64,000 nt of DNA from Sphingobacterium spiritivorum (GCF_016724845.1 NZ_CP068082.1:5146001-5210000); one strand, 5' to 3'; shown: positions 7,716 to 15,599, numbered from the stretch's first letter. Made by a program: numbers and translations. Notes: generated from the letters alone by a model not told the origin.

Positions 7716-8529
7716 ATATCCTAACGATTTTATATAATGAAAATACTAAGCTAAAGAATGCAAAATAAAAAATTAACAAATTTTCATGAATTATTTTGTT
7801 GAATACAGAAATACAACATGCCAGAAATAATACAATAAAAACCGGGTAATATTTTTTGTAACTGATCCAGTTACAGATTTTATATTTTCTAGTAATAAAA
7901 ATTCCCGTAAGCCCTGCAATATATCCGATAATACCACCAACAACTACATCAATCGGATAATGTGCCCCCACTCCCACTCTGGTAGAAATTAACACCAATC
8001 CAATGATAACAACTGAGAAAATCCACAGGATTTTATGCCAGAATTTTTGAGGAATAAAAGCAAACAATAAAATGGTAAGCGTAGAGAAAACAGTAATGGA
8101 GTGCCCGGAAGGCAGACTGTTATGACCAGTCAATGTTTTTCCGATAATCACAAAGCTCGTAATATCAAAAACAGCCGCAGGTCTGGGAATTGCAAATATC
8201 TTTTTCAAAATTCCGGAATACAGACATGATACAAGAGAACTTACTATCAATGCCTCCCATAATTTAGGAGCAAAAACAACAAAAACAGTTAAGAATGATA
8301 AAAAAATAAGTGCATCACCAAATTGAGTCAGATTATATTCAATGCCCGGAAATTGGGATAATTTAGAATTAATTAAAAAAAAACTACTTTTTTGAATAGC
8401 TATATACTTAGCAACAGACAAGGAATCCTGGCTATAAAGGTAAAATACAATGACAATCAACAGAAAAACAGGTAAAAAAAATAAAGAAATTTTAAGTCTT
8501 GAATAGTTAGTGATTACAAGAGTATTCAT
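7702..8529 (-). CDS. PAP2-family membrane phosphatase, lipid A phosphatase candidate
   Basis: The 275-residue membrane protein has six or so helices and the complete PAP2 signature. Motif 1 is KKIFAIPRP, motif 2 LPSGHS, and motif 3 STRVGVGAHYPIDV with the catalytic His pair. Such enzymes remove phosphate from lipid A, undecaprenyl-PP or phosphatidylglycerol-P. The 14 bp overlap with the phosphoethanolamine transferase argues for lipid A 1- or 4'-dephosphorylation of the LpxE type, freeing a site for phosphoethanolamine. Undecaprenyl-PP phosphatase is the main alternative. A 220 bp intergenic region separates it from the divergent DUF1697 gene; no clear -7 box was seen for it. Confidence 0.8.
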   Translation of the reverse strand: MNTLVITNYSRLKISLFFLPVFLLIVIVFYLYSQDSLSVAKYIAIQKSSFFLINSKLSQFPGIEYNLTQFGDALIFLSFLTVFVVFAPKLWEALIVSSLVSCLYSGILKKIFAIPRPAAVFDITSFVIIGKTLTGHNSLPSGHSITVFSTLTILLFAFIPQKFWHKILWIFSVVIIGLVLISTRVGVGAHYPIDVVVGGIIGYIAGLTGIFITRKYKICNWISYKKYYPVFIVLFLACCISVFNKIIHENLLIFYFAFFSLVFSLYKIVRIYVQK

Positions 8530-8749
8530 TGTATTTTATTTTGCGTTTTTATTAAACCAACTTAAAGATTGAAATTTTTAATAACATAAACAAAAAAATA
8601 CATTTTTAATAATTATTTATTTTTGTTTTCGGAAATTATATATCGCACCAGATCTTCAAATCTGCTTAAATATGGCTAAAATAACGAATCAGTTTTTTTA
8701 GGTTGGAAAGTTCACTCTTATATCTATATATTTAGTACAAAAAACAATA

Positions 8750-9301
8750 ATGAAAAAATCTCTGTCAGTGACCAAACCCACACATTGTGCATTTCTGCGT
8801 GGTGTAAATGTCAAAGGTACTGCTATGAAAATGGCTGATGTATGTGCTGTATTTGAAAAAGCAGGAGTCAAAAATGTATCCTCCATTCTGGCTTCCGGCA
8901 ATATTCTGTTTACAACAGAAGCAAAGGCTGGTGATATCAAGGCAATATTAGAAAAAGCGCTATCCGATCACTTCAATTATGAAGCTTTTTTGTTTATAAA
9001 AGACAAATCTGAGATTGAAGCCATTGTCGGACAGAATCCGTTTGAAACAGAAACTGATTTTCACATTTACAGTTTTGTCGGAATCGAAGAAGTTGAACAT
9101 TCATTGATGACAGCGTTTGAAAAGTCCGCAAAAGCAGAGCGAGAAGAAGGTCTTATTATCAGAAACAATTTTTACTGGAAAGTCCCCAAAGGAAATACCC
9201 TCGAATCTCAATTCGGAAAGATATTAGGAAAGAAAGATATGAAGAGTACGTTTACTTCCCGCAATATGAATACATTCGAAAAGATCTTAAAAAAAATGTA
9301 G
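8750..9301 (+). CDS. DUF1697 family protein
   Basis: The 183-residue cytoplasmic protein begins MKKSLSVTKPTHCAFLRGVN. The hallmark is the N-terminal FLRGVNVKGTAMKMADVCAV followed by VSSILASGNILF, which define DUF1697 (a two-domain alpha/beta fold of unknown activity). The C-terminus FTSRNMNTFEKILKKM is also typical. The length is normal for the family. It is a single-gene unit, divergent from the PAP2 gene. No function is established for the family. Confidence 0.85.
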   Translation: MKKSLSVTKPTHCAFLRGVNVKGTAMKMADVCAVFEKAGVKNVSSILASGNILFTTEAKAGDIKAILEKALSDHFNYEAFLFIKDKSEIEAIVGQNPFETETDFHIYSFVGIEEVEHSLMTAFEKSAKAEREEGLIIRNNFYWKVPKGNTLESQFGKILGKKDMKSTFTSRNMNTFEKILKKM

Positions 9302-9613
9302 TCTGAAGACTTCCCGCAGACAGTTTATAAATTTATCTGTAAGGCAGGTAACAATCCAAAAACGTTGCGTAAGTTGGCGTCTCGCCAACTTGAAACGCCT
9401 AAAATATTTCTGTTATTTGCTCCGTTATGTAAAGACCAGATATATATTACATCCCGCCATTCTTTAGCAAAATCCTTCCAGATAAAAAAACAAATACAAT
9501 AAATAAATTTTACATATTTGATAGTCATTAGATGTAAAATTACAATTATTTCGAAAATTACACATTAACAACTTCTTTTGACGCCAGTTTATTAACCAAA
9601 ATTAACCATCAGC
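9302..9613. other. 312 bp intergenic region before the toxin gene
   Basis: No gene is supported here. The region holds the REP-like hairpin at 9354-9398, then AT-rich DNA up to the toxin start. No exact TAnnTTTG box for the toxin gene was found. Confidence 0.6.
9354..9398. repeat. REP-like hairpin repeat, copy 1
   Basis: Bases 9354-9379 are identical to 15276-15301 (26 bp, same orientation). The 3' end forms a perfect hairpin: AAGTTGGCG (9371-9379), loop TCT, CGCCAACTT (9383-9391). GCGT/ACGC can extend the stem outside a short bulge. It precedes the toxin gene, while the other copy follows the immunity array. A related but diverged hairpin lies at 22505-22540. The form (conserved foot plus GC-rich palindrome) resembles REP elements mobilised by RAYT/IS200-type transposases; no such transposase is in the window. 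Confidence 0.65.
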
Positions 9614-11623
9614 ATGAAAAGAAAACTTTTTATTGCATTCTGCCTGCTTGTACTTTTTGCAAATTGCAGGCAGGTTGACATTTTGCCGGAAGACACCGGA
9701 AAACGGTTAACTATCGCAGAAGCAAAAGCCTATTTTAACAAAAAATATTCACAAAAAATCACGGGTAAAAGACTTGCAACTACCGGAGCCCCCAATTCCG
9801 GTTCTCCTGAGATTGAAGATTTTGAGGATGTCGTAGAACTAAAGACTCCATTGTGGAATTCCGCATACGAAAAGCTTTTACAAAGCGGACAACAGGCCAT
9901 ATCTGTGCCATTGGATATTCCCGATGCTTCTACTCCTCCATATGTACTGGTCGATGATGTCAACGGCAATGTTGTACCTTTTTCATCGCTCAATTACCTG
10001 CATATGTATAAAGATCAGGCAGGTGAAGTACAAACAAGATGGATCACCTATATGCCGGATTCCCTTTGGTTATATGGATCCAGATCTGCATACTATGGTA
10101 ATGTTATTGTCCGGGACTGGAATGGAAATATTTTACAGAATGTATCGATAGAGCGTGAACCTGGTATTAGCAGAGAACCAAGTGGTGCAGGCTGGGCTTG
10201 TCTGATATTTGAACAGGAAGTTCCTTTTACCTGTAATGAGGAAACCTGGAGGTGCCTGAAAAAGATCTGCATATATGTTCCCAATATGGAAAAAGAACCC
10301 GGAGATCCTATTGATCCCACTGATCCTAATGGCCCAGGTGGTGGTGGTGGCGGGGGAAGGAATCCCGGAGGAAATGGAGGTAACGGAGGTGGTAACAATC
10401 CGGGAACAGGATATGGAGGTGGCGGAGGCGGTGCACCTACTCTTGGTTGCAATCCTGACCCTAACTATGTAGTTCCTGATTATCCTGCTCCAAACGGGCA
10501 GGACTGGGTATTGCCTTGTAGCGGAGGGCCCGAAGGTGTTCCTATTCCGGTTCCGATCGGATTACCTACTACACAGGCAGTAACCTTATTATCCTCTAAA
10601 ATCAATCTCTCTGCTGAGCAGTGGGAGTTTATGAATGAAAATCAGATTATCTTAGATCAGCTGGCTGACTACCTGACCATTCATCCGGATAAGGTTGATT
10701 TTATTGATGGACTGTTATATGAAGGCTCTGAAGGTATGATAGATGCCTCGCAGATTCTTGGCTATCTTAATTCAGCAGACCCACCGCTAATATTGCCTAA
10801 AACCTGGACAATGGAGATTTCTCCGGAATGGTATGAGGCAGAGGATCTCTTTGGTCTGGTAGAACTGGAGATGCAACAGCAGGGTATTCCAAATACAGAC
10901 CCTGTTCCTGAAAGTTATTACAGAAATGGAGTGCGTATTGATATGCAGAACGCTAAGCCAAAAGAGGGAAGGACAGTAATGGGAGTTCCTAGAAATTATA
11001 GATATTTTTGGAGAGAATTTCTTAAAGATCCCAGAGGGAGGCTGATGCTTGATCAGGAAAACATTGATAAGATTAAAGAAGGAAAAGCTCCTATAGTTAA
11101 TGACAAATGGATTCAATTTAACAAAACAGCCAAAGCTTACAAAGGAGAAAAACTAGTACATCATCATCATAGTCAGGGAAGATATGCATATGCTTTACCG
11201 GAAAAAGTTCATAAAAAATGGGACAGAGTACTTCATGTGTTTCGTAATGGCGGTAAATTATCCGGATTGAAAAACAGAATGAATACTTTAGCTTCAGGTG
11301 TGATGGTTCTTCAGGGATTAGTTGATATATTTACCGGTAATCCTGATTCCTGGGTTAACTGGTTTCAGGGTGCTGATAAAACAGGCGTATTGTATTATCA
11401 TCCAATTAATAAATTCTATTTTGAAATGTACAGGATAGATAAAATAAAGGATGCTTCCGGAAATGTAGTACGGGCGATTGTAGAATATGACGCCTATGCG
11501 GGATCGGTATGGGATGAGGATGAAAGACGCTATATGGGTGTGTTGAAAGTTGGAACATTTTGGGAAGAAATTGATGTTATTAATAAAATAACAATCGGAC
11601 ATCAGGAATTAAAATTATTATAA
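9614..11623 (+). CDS. Secreted polymorphic-toxin-like protein with C-terminal HNH-like His cluster
   Basis: The 669-residue protein has a signal peptide and possible lipobox (LFANC, Cys about 19), and a beta-rich N-terminal region to about 200. A Pro/Gly-rich linker (about 225-275) and a helical segment (LSAEQWEFMNENQIILDQLA, about 335-390) follow. The C-terminal part starts near 425. Residues 516-519 are HHHH within LVHHHHSQGRYAYALPEKVH, followed by LHVFRNGG. The spacing of paired His, Pro and a later His with GG resembles the LHH/WHH-type HNH-fold nuclease toxins, so DNA or RNA cleavage is a reasonable guess. About 110 residues follow this motif, which is longer than usual. One base separates its stop from the first of six immunity-like genes, the strongest support for a toxin role. 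Confidence 0.7.
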   Translation: MKRKLFIAFCLLVLFANCRQVDILPEDTGKRLTIAEAKAYFNKKYSQKITGKRLATTGAPNSGSPEIEDFEDVVELKTPLWNSAYEKLLQSGQQAISVPLDIPDASTPPYVLVDDVNGNVVPFSSLNYLHMYKDQAGEVQTRWITYMPDSLWLYGSRSAYYGNVIVRDWNGNILQNVSIEREPGISREPSGAGWACLIFEQEVPFTCNEETWRCLKKICIYVPNMEKEPGDPIDPTDPNGPGGGGGGGRNPGGNGGNGGGNNPGTGYGGGGGGAPTLGCNPDPNYVVPDYPAPNGQDWVLPCSGGPEGVPIPVPIGLPTTQAVTLLSSKINLSAEQWEFMNENQIILDQLADYLTIHPDKVDFIDGLLYEGSEGMIDASQILGYLNSADPPLILPKTWTMEISPEWYEAEDLFGLVELEMQQQGIPNTDPVPESYYRNGVRIDMQNAKPKEGRTVMGVPRNYRYFWREFLKDPRGRLMLDQENIDKIKEGKAPIVNDKWIQFNKTAKAYKGEKLVHHHHSQGRYAYALPEKVHKKWDRVLHVFRNGGKLSGLKNRMNTLASGVMVLQGLVDIFTGNPDSWVNWFQGADKTGVLYYHPINKFYFEMYRIDKIKDASGNVVRAIVEYDAYAGSVWDEDERRYMGVLKVGTFWEEIDVINKITIGHQELKLL

Positions 11624-11624
11624 T

Positions 11625-12170
11625 ATGACAGCAAAGGAATTTGTAAAAAATATCAACGAAACCCAAATTTCGATTGATTATCTTAGAGAAAATTATAGTG
11701 AGGGGTTTGCAAGAGACATCATAAAAGAAAGTAATATTCCTGAACTTTCCAGACAATATGTGGAGCATGGTAATGAAATCTTAAACTTAGTTCTAAACTA
11801 TGATCTGGAATTATTTCGTGTAATAGAAATTAATTTTGATAAGGATCTTTTTGAAGATGATAATTCAATATTTTTTGGCTGGGATGGGGTTGGAGATCGT
11901 TTAGGTTTTGATATGCATACCAAAGAAGTATTTACTTATTATGTATATGGAGATTCGATTACATTCTATTGCGCTCCTAATGATAAAATATTTTTGGATC
12001 TTCTTTTTGAAGTACATAAATTCCAAAATAATAGAATCTACGCTTTAGATGATCAGCAAAAAAGATCTCTGGAGAAAACTTTTATGATCTATATTAATGC
12101 CTACTTCGGAAACAATAAGAAGTATGTTGATTTTTATGCTTCAACAATAGGCTATGATGATGATTTGTAA
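11625..12170 (+). CDS. SUKH-like immunity protein, paralogue 1
   Basis: The 181-residue cytoplasmic protein begins MTAKEFVKNINETQIS. The central run IFFGWDGVGDRLGFDMHTKE, followed by VFTYYVYGD and FLDLLFEVHKF, matches the shape of SMI1/KNR4 (SUKH) immunity proteins: a beta-sheet core with GWDG.GDRLGF and a closing helix. It starts one base after the toxin stop, so translation is probably coupled. It is the first of six tandem paralogues and the one most likely to be cognate to the present toxin. Its downstream spacer is one copy of a shared repeat. Confidence 0.7.
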   Translation: MTAKEFVKNINETQISIDYLRENYSEGFARDIIKESNIPELSRQYVEHGNEILNLVLNYDLELFRVIEINFDKDLFEDDNSIFFGWDGVGDRLGFDMHTKEVFTYYVYGDSITFYCAPNDKIFLDLLFEVHKFQNNRIYALDDQQKRSLEKTFMIYINAYFGNNKKYVDFYASTIGYDDDL

Positions 12171-12227
12171 ATAATTTGAGTAGTTCTCATAACTTTTTTA
12201 GGACAACTTATTTAATATCTATTCGAT
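12171..12227 (+). repeat. Immunity-array spacer repeat, copy 1
   Basis: This spacer begins ATAATTTGAGTAGTTCTCAT and ends TCTATTCGAT just before ATG. The same block recurs at 12774-12817, 13370-13414, 14568-14611 and 15161-15204. Copy 1 is 57 bp because of a 13 bp insertion after the T-run. The shared spacer supplies homology for unequal crossing over between units. Confidence 0.85.
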
Positions 12228-12773
12228 ATGACAGCAAAGGAATTCGTAAAAAACATTAACGAAGCACGGATCCCATCTGATTATCTTAAACAAAATTATA
12301 GTGAAGGATTTGCAAATCGCATATTAAAAGAAAGTGCAATTCCAAAACTTCCCAGTCAATATGTGGAGCATGGTAATGAAATATTAAACCTAGTTCTAAA
12401 CTATGATCTGGAATTCTTTCGAGTAGTAGAAATTCATTTTGATAAGGATCTTTTTAAAGATGATAATTCAATATTTTTTGGTTGGGATGGGATTGGAGAT
12501 CGTTTAGGTTTTGATATGCATACCAAAGAGGTATTTACTTATTATGTATATGGAGATTCGATTACATTCTATTGCGCTCCTAATGATAGTATATTTTTAG
12601 ACCTTCTTTTTGAGTTGCATAAATTTCATAATAATAGGATTTATGATATAGATAACCAAGAGGCAGAATCTTTAAAAAAAACTTTTATGATCTATATTAA
12701 TGCCTACTTCGGAAACAATAAGAAGTATGTTGATTTTTATGCAGCAACAATAGGCTATGATGATGATTTGTAA
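12228..12773 (+). CDS. SUKH-like immunity protein, paralogue 2
   Basis: The 181-residue product is close to paralogue 1 and nearly identical to paralogue 5 (14022-14567). Residues IFFGWDGIGDRLGFDMHTKE and the SUKH-like core are intact. The segment NNRIYDIDNQEAESLKKTF differs from the ALDDQQKRSLEKTF version in paralogues 1 and 3. It has no signal peptide, so it acts in the cytoplasm. It probably protects against a different toxin C-terminus or is an orphan immunity gene retained by the strain. Confidence 0.68.
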   Translation: MTAKEFVKNINEARIPSDYLKQNYSEGFANRILKESAIPKLPSQYVEHGNEILNLVLNYDLEFFRVVEIHFDKDLFKDDNSIFFGWDGIGDRLGFDMHTKEVFTYYVYGDSITFYCAPNDSIFLDLLFELHKFHNNRIYDIDNQEAESLKKTFMIYINAYFGNNKKYVDFYAATIGYDDDL

Positions 12774-12817
12774 ATAATTTGAGTAGTTCTCATAACTTTT
12801 TTTAACGTCTATTCGAT
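12774..12817 (+). repeat. Immunity-array spacer repeat, copy 2
   Basis: A 44 bp spacer with the same AATTTGAGTAGTTCTCATAA start and TCTATTCGAT end as the other copies. It directly precedes paralogue 3. Confidence 0.85.
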
Positions 12818-13369
12818 ATGAAAGCTAAAGAATTTGTAAAATGTATTAACGAAACGCAAATTTCACAAGACTATCTAAAAAAGAATTATAGTGAAGGTTT
12901 TGTAAGAGATGTAATCCTTGAGAGTAATATACCGACACTATCTAAACCATTTGTAGAATATGGTAACGAAATCTTAAATTTAGTTCTTAATTATGATGTA
13001 AGTAAGTTTAGGGTCGTTAATTTGAATTTTGATAATGATCTTTTCAAAGATCATTATGGAATATTCTTTGGTTGGGATGGTAATGGTGATCGACTCGGTT
13101 ACAATGTGGATACAGGTGAAATATTTACATATTATATCTCTGGAGATTACATTATTCACTATTGTGCCCCTAATGATAGTATATTTCTAGACCTTCTTTT
13201 TGAGTTGCATAAATTTCATAATAATAGAATCTACGCTTTAGATGATCAACAAAAAAGATCTTTGGAGAAAACTTTCATGATCTATATTAATGCCTACTTC
13301 GGAAACAATAAGAAGTATGTTGATTTTTATGCTTCAGTCATTGGATACGAAGGAGAAGATGAATTATAA
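12818..13369 (+). CDS. SUKH-like immunity protein, paralogue 3 (mosaic)
   Basis: The 183-residue protein begins MKAKEFVKCINETQISQDYL. Its N-terminal two thirds are distinct (VDTGEIFTYYISGDYIIHYC). From CAPNDSIFLDLLFELHKFHN it follows paralogue 2, then ALDDQQKRSLEKTF follows paralogue 1, and the last residues VIGYEGEDEL follow paralogue 6. The same switch points are seen in the DNA. This is the pattern left by gene conversion or unequal crossing over within the array. The SUKH-like core IFFGWDGNGDRLGYN is intact. Confidence 0.68.
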   Translation: MKAKEFVKCINETQISQDYLKKNYSEGFVRDVILESNIPTLSKPFVEYGNEILNLVLNYDVSKFRVVNLNFDNDLFKDHYGIFFGWDGNGDRLGYNVDTGEIFTYYISGDYIIHYCAPNDSIFLDLLFELHKFHNNRIYALDDQQKRSLEKTFMIYINAYFGNNKKYVDFYASVIGYEGEDEL

Positions 13370-13414
13370 ATAATTTGAGTAGTTCTCATAACTTTTTTTA
13401 AATGTCTATTCGAT
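13370..13414 (+). repeat. Immunity-array spacer repeat, copy 3
   Basis: A 45 bp copy of the shared spacer, ending AATGTCTATTCGAT before the ATG of paralogue 4. Confidence 0.85.
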
Positions 13415-13960
13415 ATGACAGCAATAGAATTTGTAGAAAAAATTAACAGTACGCAGTTATCATCAGATGAATTAAAGGCGATTGGTGGAGAGGGGTTTGC
13501 TGATACTATTATCAGAAGAGGGACAATTGTTAAATTACAGAATGATTTCATTGAATATGGAAATGAAGTTCTGAATCTAGTTCTTAATTATAATGTTAGT
13601 CTGTTTGAAGTTATTAATATTAAGTTTGATGAGGATTTATACGATGTTGGTGATGATATTTTTTTCGGTTGGGATATAAATGGTGACAGATTGGGGTTTA
13701 ACAAATATACGAAAGAGATTTTTGCATACTACATTGAATCTGATGAAGTATCAAGCTACTGTTCACCAGATGATAAAACATTTTTAGACGTTCTATTTCT
13801 TCTTCATGAATTTCAGAATGAAAGAACCCGTACAGATAGAGAGGAAGAAATGTTATTTTTAGAAAATGTATTTATAGAAAAGCTAAAATTATTTTTCGAT
13901 AACGAGAAATACGTTGGGTTCTATAAAATAGTCATAGGCTATGAAGATGATGAAATATAA
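13415..13960 (+). CDS. SUKH-like immunity protein, paralogue 4 (diverged)
   Basis: The 181-residue product begins MTAIEFVEKINSTQLSSDEL. It keeps the core IFFGWDINGDRLGFNKYTKE and FLDVLFLLHEFQNE but differs widely from paralogues 1, 2 and 5 elsewhere. Its first 48 or so bases are repeated exactly in the broken seventh unit at 15205. The spacer after it (13961-14021) is not the array repeat, so the recombination history differs here. A cytoplasmic immunity role is inferred from position and family. Confidence 0.65.
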   Translation: MTAIEFVEKINSTQLSSDELKAIGGEGFADTIIRRGTIVKLQNDFIEYGNEVLNLVLNYNVSLFEVINIKFDEDLYDVGDDIFFGWDINGDRLGFNKYTKEIFAYYIESDEVSSYCSPDDKTFLDVLFLLHEFQNERTRTDREEEMLFLENVFIEKLKLFFDNEKYVGFYKIVIGYEDDEI

Positions 13961-14021
13961 GAAAGAATATAGTCGTAATATTAAACCTGTTTGCAACTTT
14001 CCACTTTAATGCTTTATGGTT

Positions 14022-14567
14022 ATGACAGCAAAGGAATTTGTAAAAAATATTAACGAAACCCAAATTTCGATTAATTATCTTAGAGAAAATTATAGTGAGG
14101 GATTTGCAAATCGCATATTAAAAGAAAGTGTAATTCCAAAACTTTCCAGTCAATATGTAGAGCATGGTAATGAAATCTTAAACTTAGTTCTAAACTATGA
14201 TCTGGAATTATTTCGTGTAGTAGAAATTCATTTTGATAAGGATCTTTTTAAAGATAATAATTCAATATTTTTTGGTTGGGATGGGATTGGAGATCGTTTA
14301 GGTTTTGATATGCATACCAAAGAGGTATTTACTTATTATGTATATGGAGATTCGATTACATTCTATTGCGCTCCTAATGATAGTATATTTTTAGACCTTC
14401 TTTTTGAGTTGCATAAATTTCATAATAATAGGATTTATGATATAGATAACCAAGAGGCAAAATCTTTAAAAAAAACTTTTATGATCTATGTTAGTGCTTA
14501 CTTCGGAAACAATAAAAAGTATGTTGATTTTTATGCTGCAACAATAGGCTATGATGATGATTTGTAA
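14022..14567 (+). CDS. SUKH-like immunity protein, paralogue 5
   Basis: The 181-residue product is almost the same as paralogue 2, with a few changes such as YVSAYFGNN in place of YINAYFGNN. Its N-terminus (MTAKEFVKNINETQISINYL) follows paralogue 1. I place the start at ATG 14022, because family members begin MTAKEF; an ATG at 14016 would add Met-Val. Its 61 bp upstream spacer (13961-14021) is unrelated to the array repeat, suggesting the 4/5 junction formed separately. It is likely a recent duplicate. Confidence 0.68.
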   Translation: MTAKEFVKNINETQISINYLRENYSEGFANRILKESVIPKLSSQYVEHGNEILNLVLNYDLELFRVVEIHFDKDLFKDNNSIFFGWDGIGDRLGFDMHTKEVFTYYVYGDSITFYCAPNDSIFLDLLFELHKFHNNRIYDIDNQEAKSLKKTFMIYVSAYFGNNKKYVDFYAATIGYDDDL

Positions 14568-14611
14568 ATAATTTGAGTAGTTCTCATAACTTTTTTAAAT
14601 GTCTATTCGAT
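14568..14611 (+). repeat. Immunity-array spacer repeat, copy 4
   Basis: A 44 bp copy of the shared spacer between paralogues 5 and 6. It is open in frame with paralogue 6, which can lengthen that gene artificially to 14573. Confidence 0.85.
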
Positions 14612-15160
14612 ATGACAGCAATAGAATTTGTAAAATTTATTAACGAAACACAGTTATCTTTTGAATTCCTAGAAAGTAGAGTAAATAAAGATTATGCAGA
14701 ATCAATCCTTCGAAGGGCAACAATTCCTATAAATGCAAATAAATATATTGAACAAGGAAACGAAATACTAAATCTTGTTTTAAATTATGATTTAGATAAG
14801 TTTGATATTTTCGATATTGGATTTGATAAAGATCTAGACAAAATTGGTGATGATATTTATTTTGGATGGACAGGTTCTGGAGAAAGATTAGGCTTTAACA
14901 AATTCAGCAAAGAAGTATTTAAATATTATATCTATACAGATGAAATAGAACAATACTGCGCACCAAATGATGAATTATTTTTAGACGCGCTTTTCGAATT
15001 GCATAAATACCAAAATGAAGTTATAAGTAGAAATGGAGACGAACAAATAGAAAAAATTCAAGAAAAATTCTTAAAAAAAATGAAGAATTTCTTCAATGAT
15101 GATAAATATATTAGCTTTTACTCTATAGTAATAGGATACGAAGGAGAAGATGAATTATAA
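14612..15160 (+). CDS. SUKH-like immunity protein, paralogue 6
   Basis: The 182-residue product begins MTAIEFVKFINETQLSFEFL. It is the most diverged intact copy but keeps IYFGWTGSGERLGFNKFSKE and LFLDALFELHKYQNE. It ends IGYEGEDEL, the same end as paralogue 3. I chose ATG 14612 over the in-frame ATG 14573 because the upstream 39 bases belong to the spacer repeat. The position and fold pattern suggest immunity to another toxin variant. Confidence 0.65.
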   Translation: MTAIEFVKFINETQLSFEFLESRVNKDYAESILRRATIPINANKYIEQGNEILNLVLNYDLDKFDIFDIGFDKDLDKIGDDIYFGWTGSGERLGFNKFSKEVFKYYIYTDEIEQYCAPNDELFLDALFELHKYQNEVISRNGDEQIEKIQEKFLKKMKNFFNDDKYISFYSIVIGYEGEDEL

Positions 15161-15204
15161 ATAATTTGAGTAGTTCTCATAACTTTTTTAAATGTCTATT
15201 CGAT
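15161..15204 (+). repeat. Immunity-array spacer repeat, copy 5
   Basis: A 44 bp copy of the shared spacer after paralogue 6. It leads into the broken seventh unit. Confidence 0.85.
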
Positions 15205-15273
15205 ATGACAGCAATAGAATTTGTAGAAAAAATTAACAGTACGCAGTTATCATTGAACTCCAACATTTTATAA
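15205..15273 (+). pseudogene. Truncated seventh immunity gene (22 codons)
   Basis: The ATG at 15205 opens MTAIEFVEKINSTQLS, identical to paralogue 4. The sequence then departs (LNSNIL) and stops at 15271-15273. The matching DNA ends near 15252. Two bases after the stop, the 26 bp REP-like repeat begins. The unit was cut by a deletion or by recombination at or near the repeat. It cannot encode a functional immunity protein. Confidence 0.85.
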
Positions 15274-15275
15274 GT

Positions 15276-15314
15276 ATCCAAAAACGTTGCGTAAGTTGGC
15301 GCCCCGCCAGCTGT
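15276..15314. repeat. REP-like hairpin repeat, copy 2
   Basis: Bases 15276-15301 repeat 9354-9379 exactly. The hairpin arms are AAGTTGGCG (15293-15301), loop CCC, and CGCCAGCT (15305-15312), with one wobble change from copy 1. It marks the 3' edge of the toxin-immunity locus and abuts the broken immunity gene. Confidence 0.65.
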
Positions 15315-15561
15315 TTTCAATAGCCGGATACGATATTTTACAGATGCTGAATTGCTGATGCGGATTGCCACAGACATTTTGTGTCATTATCGACAGAAAT
15401 TGCACCTGCCCTATCCGCCGGTATCTATGTTACTTATATCCTTACCTATTATATTTCTACAGGCTTATAGTAGCCTCTTACAGAAATATTCATTTTTCAT
15501 ACGAATATACGTCCAATTGCTGCAAATTTTAATCCGCTATATTTCCTGATTATTTGTTCAC

Positions 15562-15569
15562 TATATTTG
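15562..15569 (+). promoter_or_regulatory. -7 box of the 15600 lipoprotein gene
   Basis: TATATTTG matches TAnnTTTG and would give a leader of about 25 nt before ATG 15600. No TTG is seen at the -33 position. Confidence 0.45.
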
Positions 15570-15599
15570 ACATTATAAACAACTGAAAGCTAATACACT

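Larger units (their letters stand above)
15274..15599. other. 326 bp intergenic region after the immunity array
   Basis: It holds the REP-like copy 2 at its left end and the promoter box TATATTTG at 15562-15569 at its right end. Short open frames between them have no family resemblance or start signal and are not called. Confidence 0.6.

Noticed and set aside
10093..10452. Pro-rich minus-strand frame inside the toxin gene
   Set aside because: It is the antisense of the Gly/Pro-rich linker; the composition is a product of the repeat.
11625..15273. Tandem array considered as a CRISPR or phage tail repeat
   Set aside because: Units are 545-600 bp protein-coding paralogues with SUKH-like cores, not short repeats and spacers.
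15352..15549. 65-codon plus-strand frame after the immunity array
   Set aside because: No family, no promoter, composition unlike neighbouring proteins.
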